The notes beneath the pieces were generated by a model. That model made no database searches. It saw nothing but the letters and a program-made list of their open reading frames with translations, and was not told where the DNA came from. 64,000 nucleotides of DNA from Tenebrio molitor (taxonomy: Eukaryota; Arthropoda; Insecta; Coleoptera; Tenebrionidae): assembly GCF_963966145.1 (NCBI RefSeq), contig NC_091051.1, positions 13,764,001 through 13,828,000 on the forward strand. The letters run 5' to 3'. Positions 59,859 to 64,000 of this stretch are shown piece after piece. The number at the start of each line of letters is the position of its first letter. Within the stretch, counting starts at the first letter, position 1. A program made the position numbers and the translations under genes.

Positions 59859-59985
59859 TCGACACTCAAAATTTGAAAATTTTCTCCTGTGTGAACCCGT
59901 GGACCTTTAAAACGCTCGTTTTACTCGCGTTTGAAATTGCCCCACTCATGCCAAAAAAATCCCAATTTACATACGAATTATGAAT
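59859..59985 (+). repeat. Hairpin-containing dispersed repeat, copy 4 (internally deleted)
   Basis: TTCGACACTCAAAATTTGAA then TTTTCTCCTGTGTGAAC is joined directly to the centre of the palindrome (CTTTAAAACGCTCGTTTTAC) and its right arm. About 150 internal bases are missing. Confidence 0.78.
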
Positions 59986-60450
59986 GAAAAATTTTATAAT
60001 TGTGTTAAAAAATGACACGCTACGGCACTTTTTTATAACGCAAAATGCGTGCAAAAGTGAACAGCTATGGTACTTTTTTTAACGCTTCTTGACCGATTCA
60101 AGAATCACATATTTTATGAACGCAAACGAATGAAAAAACTTGCACTTTTTTAACGCACGTTAAAAAAATATATATGTATGTATTTATTGAAAAATTCAGT
60201 TTTTATTTGACAGCTGAGGGGTGAGGCTATTTTGAATATTTTTCCAATATTTTTTAGAGTAATACAAGCAAAATAGAGAACAATAGTTTAAAAAGCAGTG
60301 CTAGTAAAATAGCAAATATACATTTTCGATCTCTCCAGTATAGAACGAAACATTTTTTTTCAAATGTCAATTTTTTTTTAAAGAATTCTTAAGGACTTTT
60401 TGAAAGCAGTCGAGAAAAAGAAGTGTCTTCATTTATTAGACCTAATTTTA

Positions 60451-60905
60451 TACAGGGTTATTCACGTAAGATGACGGGCCTGACCAGGTAAAAATGCAAC
60501 CCAAAATACATTTTACAAGCCATTCATTGAACTTTGGTATTTAAAAATTAAATCAGGAATCCAAGTAGGTATTGTATTACATAGTTTGAAAGGTATATCC
60601 GTCATTGCATTTTTCGTTCGTATTTAGTATGTATGTATTTGAAAATGTTTTTGAACGATGACAGAACCGACATGATCTTACTTACCCCTTACTTTTGTGA
60701 TTTTGATTTTTTAATTGCTTATTATTGTTATTAAACCATATTTTGTTGAGAGAGGTGTCAGAACTTGACATTCATTAGGCTGACATTAAAAGCTATCTGT
60801 GTTTTATGTGCATTATGATAATGTAATCTTGATCTTGATAGCTTTAGAAATTGTATTGTGGGTTGCATTTTTACCTGGTCAGGCTCGTCATCTTACGAGA
60901 ATATT
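60451..60905. mobile_element. MITE of the ACAGGGTTATTCACG type
   Basis: The left TACAGGGTTATTCACGTAAG then ATGACGGGCCTGACCAGGTA and AAAATGCAACCC are repeated inverted at 60855-60905. It shares the plan (TTCACG, CTGAC, GCAACCCAC) with 28982-29155 but is longer. The extreme right end is eroded. Confidence 0.82.
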
Positions 60906-61599
60906 TAATTAATACGAGAGTATTTAATTCATAACATAATTTAGTTACCTAATAGTTCCTTTAATGAAGACTTATTGATTATTTTATTATGAATTGTGAT
61001 TGTAGTCCAAGTTGGCGTAAAACCTGAATGTAAAATTTATGGTTGCCGCTCCATATGAAAAGGATCAAAATTATGTAAATAAGTGAATACACACCGTTGA
61101 GTTGACTTTATTGACAGTTCACGCCAGATTAGAGTTATGTTTGTATAAAGCGGCAAAAATTTCATAAAATGGGCATGGCTTGCTTCGATTAATCATTATA
61201 AAGAATGACCTGTATAATATTTTCAGTCAAAGGTCATTTTTTACCTGTTTACTTAGGTACTTTAAAACTCATATCGAAGGGATATCTACAATTTATTATC
61301 TGACAAGTGAGAATGTATGAATTAATCTACGCATTCACTTTTATATTTCGTTGTTGACTGTACTTCAATTTTTTTAATAATAACATAACCCATTCAAAAT
61401 TCAAGGTATCCTACATTATACAACAATAATTTTAAAAATCACTCTTCATATACAGCAAACATTAACACATTAACTTTTTCGTTATTCTGTTTCGCCAGCA
61501 TGGAAATCAACAATTCTCTATCAAATAACAATTTTTTTTAAATATTTTTTAGAATTTTTCAAACCCAGTCGAGAAAAACAGGTGTCTTCATTTATTATT

Positions 61600-61803
61600 A
61601 TATCGGGTAATCATTTAAATGTATCCTGAAAGTTGGCGTTGAAGAGTAGATTGTGAACGCACCACGAATTACGGATCACGGATTAGCTGTTTAAATCTAA
61701 CCTCACTTTTTGCGTTGTTTGTGTTTGTACTACCGAGTGGTACGTTCACAATCGACTCTTCAACGCCAACCTTGAGAATAAATTTAAATGAACACCCGAT
61801 ATT
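61600..61803. mobile_element. ATATCGGGTG MITE, complete copy 2
   Basis: The left ATATCGGGTAATCATTTAAA and the right TAAATTTAAATGAACACCCG then ATAT are inverted repeats. The core GGATTAGCTGTTTAAATCTA is in the opposite orientation to copy 1 at 41222. Confidence 0.88.
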
Positions 61804-64000
61804 ATCGCACGATTATCGCCATAGTTGCTGATGATTGGTAGGCAGCCGCACGATCATCACCATAATCGCCTCTGATTAGCTGTCATCGAAAAAATTTAAA
61901 TGTTTAGTTATCTGCACTCGATTGAACAGACTCAGTTCAACATTTATCTATCGCATTATCCCTCCTTGACCCGTCTCCGAATTATTGAGAGAGTGCTATC
62001 TTTTGCTTTGGCAATTCCGCTAATTTTATAACGTCCAATGCATTACGAAGCCGCAAAAATAGCACGACTGTCCTATATCTCAGAATGATATTTACGGAAA
62101 CATCATCGAATATACCGAATTTTATTGGACTTATAAAACGCCGAATTTATCACAGCAAAAACAATTTCTTCGTGTAATAATAGACATTACCATCGATCCT
62201 ACTGCAAATGTACTTTCCAGGAAGCTTCATTAATCAATGGATTAATTGAGTGTCCATCGTAAATTTAACTGTACTCCACAATTTAAATTAAGTCTAGAGG
62301 CTTATGTAAATCTTGGTGGCACTTTTAAGAAATTGTAGTTAAATTAACACAACTGTCAAACCCGTATGTGGCGATTACTCACAGAAATTACTGGAATTAC
62401 TTTAGCAATGACGCAACAAAGAAGTTTATTGAAACGTAAAAAAATCTCTGGAGTACTGTAATTTCCCAGTATTAGGTTTTTATAAAGTCGATAGCTAAAT
62501 GGATAATTCACTTTCCTTCCTTTTACTTTTATTGTCAAGACGCTGCATGTAACTGGTAATTTAGCACGTTACTTCATCAAGGAGAACCATTATAACAATT
62601 AACATAAACCTAGCATTATCGGCGAATTTTTCAGACTAAATGATAGGTCTAGCGCTCCGATCAAAAATAGAGTATAACTTATCGAAATATCACGGTTACG
62701 CCCCTGTGCAATATTTTTCTGTTGATTTATCGCATCAGATTGTAAATTCTCGTTCCGGGCTTTCTATTTAAATATACGCTGTGTCTACAGATATATGAGC
62801 CCACTATATTGCTCCTGTCAGCGTCAAAACATAAAAATTTTGTCGGGAATGTGAAAAGTGTCACGGATGACGCGAACAAGAGATAAATCGAAGGAACCCG
62901 AAACTATTCGTGGATTCGACGTCGATCAGTGATCAGAGTTTTTGTTGCGGTCCAAAGTCAAATTTGATTCGTGAGCTTTCGGAGCTTACTTTCAATTCTT
63001 GCATTCTCCCCGGAAGAAGTCTTCGTTTTTATGGATCCGTTAATAAGCATCCGAAAGATTAATTGTTGAGGGTCTCGGCTATAACCTGCGTAATGTTATG
63101 CCCATAAAACACAATTTAACGGAATAGCGTGCTGGGGGTAATGGTTGGACAATACGTCTGCTATTATGTGTTTAATGCACATCTCAGGTTGGTTAATGGA
63201 TTTTTTTATTTGATGTTGTCAGACTGAGTACTTAACATTAATAAAGTTAAATCTCTTAAATCTACTTATAAAAGGTAAGCCTCTGGCTGATAGTAATGGG
63301 ATCTATAATAATACACGGTTTATTAAGGTGCGCTACATAATCTATGCAATTAAGACTGGACTGCGATTACAGGAAGAAAAACTAGAGAAATTAATTATTA
63401 AAACCAGTGTTTCATTCGTGAATGCGTTTGTCTTGCTGTTGAGAATGATCTATCAAATGCAACCATCAATTAGACCCAAAATATGTTATTTACCACATGG
63501 TATGTGTTCGTGTGACCAGTATCACATACTTATTGTGTGTACAACTGTAAATTAACTCTAAATAATAATTATTAGTGTAATAAACGTTCAAACAAAAAAC
63601 CATTTGCACATACGAAGTGGATTACTTTAAATGGTACTTTCGAAATTCTCGTTGCAATTATGTAGCGGTCTAATTCAGTCACATTCTTTTATAATTGTTG
63701 GAAACGACATGCACTCTATAGAAGGAAATCAATTAGGTTACAAATAAGATTTATGTATTAATTGACAAAAATGAACATATTTTTTTAAATATCTATGTAC
63801 ATACATAATTTATCACTAGTTGCGACAACTCAAGCAACATAATAAAATGAAGTTTCTGTGCCTGGACCGTATAAATTATATACATATTGACATTTTTAGG
63901 TTTGATTAAAATTATTTTGAAAAATTGTAAAACTTATTTTTTCTACGACAGTACGACTGTTACAACACTACTTTTATTGCGTAAAATATCTGTTTATGGT
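61804..64000. other. No gene or repeat recognised
   Basis: Only short ORFs occur, the longest 75 codons at 63328-63555. Bases 61800-62000 and 62800-63100 are less AT-rich but show no motif that I can name. Confidence 0.35.

Overview
This is an AT-rich animal genomic window, almost certainly from an insect and possibly a beetle. The evidence is spliced genes with short GT-AG introns of about 50-70 bases, an insect-type PDGF/VEGF-related factor, a tandem array of insect acid phosphatases, and a dense load of arthropod DNA transposons (mariner, Harbinger, Mutator-like, IS630/Tc1-like, Helitron) and small inverted-repeat elements flanked by TA. Order-level assignment is inference. There are no operons, bacterial genes or CRISPR arrays, and I saw no tRNA or rRNA gene.

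Layout. 1-1090: the 5' part of a non-LTR retrotransposon on the minus strand, cut by the window edge. 1.1-6.9 kb: tandem repeats, a small inverted-repeat element, a dead mariner with both ends, a second mariner relic, an unusual AATAAGGCCCAC repeat cluster, and a Harbinger element inserted in a third mariner relic. 7.5-16.9 kb: three tandem minus-strand histidine acid phosphatase genes with six exons each at identical positions. The first and third have intact reading frames; the middle one has a frameshift and two deletions. They are separated by transposon debris.

17.4-25.1 kb: a nest of transposons. A Mutator-like element with GGGCT ends (19242-24917) contains a smaller element, small inverted-repeat elements, and an IS630/Tc1-like transposon with an almost complete two-exon transposase, itself interrupted by another element.

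26.3-36.5 kb: the last five exons found of a minus-strand PDGF/VEGF-related factor (Pvf) gene. Its 6.9-kb intron carries a non-autonomous Helitron with a captured coding fragment. The first exon, with the signal peptide, was not found.

36.5-64 kb: no confidently recognised host gene. It holds short inverted-repeat elements, a 5'-truncated non-LTR retrotransposon tail at 43.1 kb, four copies of a hairpin repeat, and one well-formed TATA plus initiator pair at 57.8 kb. Some of this may be first intron or upstream control DNA of the Pvf gene.

The host genes do not form one pathway. The phosphatases are probably secreted or lysosomal enzymes; the Pvf product is a secreted ligand for a receptor tyrosine kinase. 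All calls come from reading the sequence; no database search was run.
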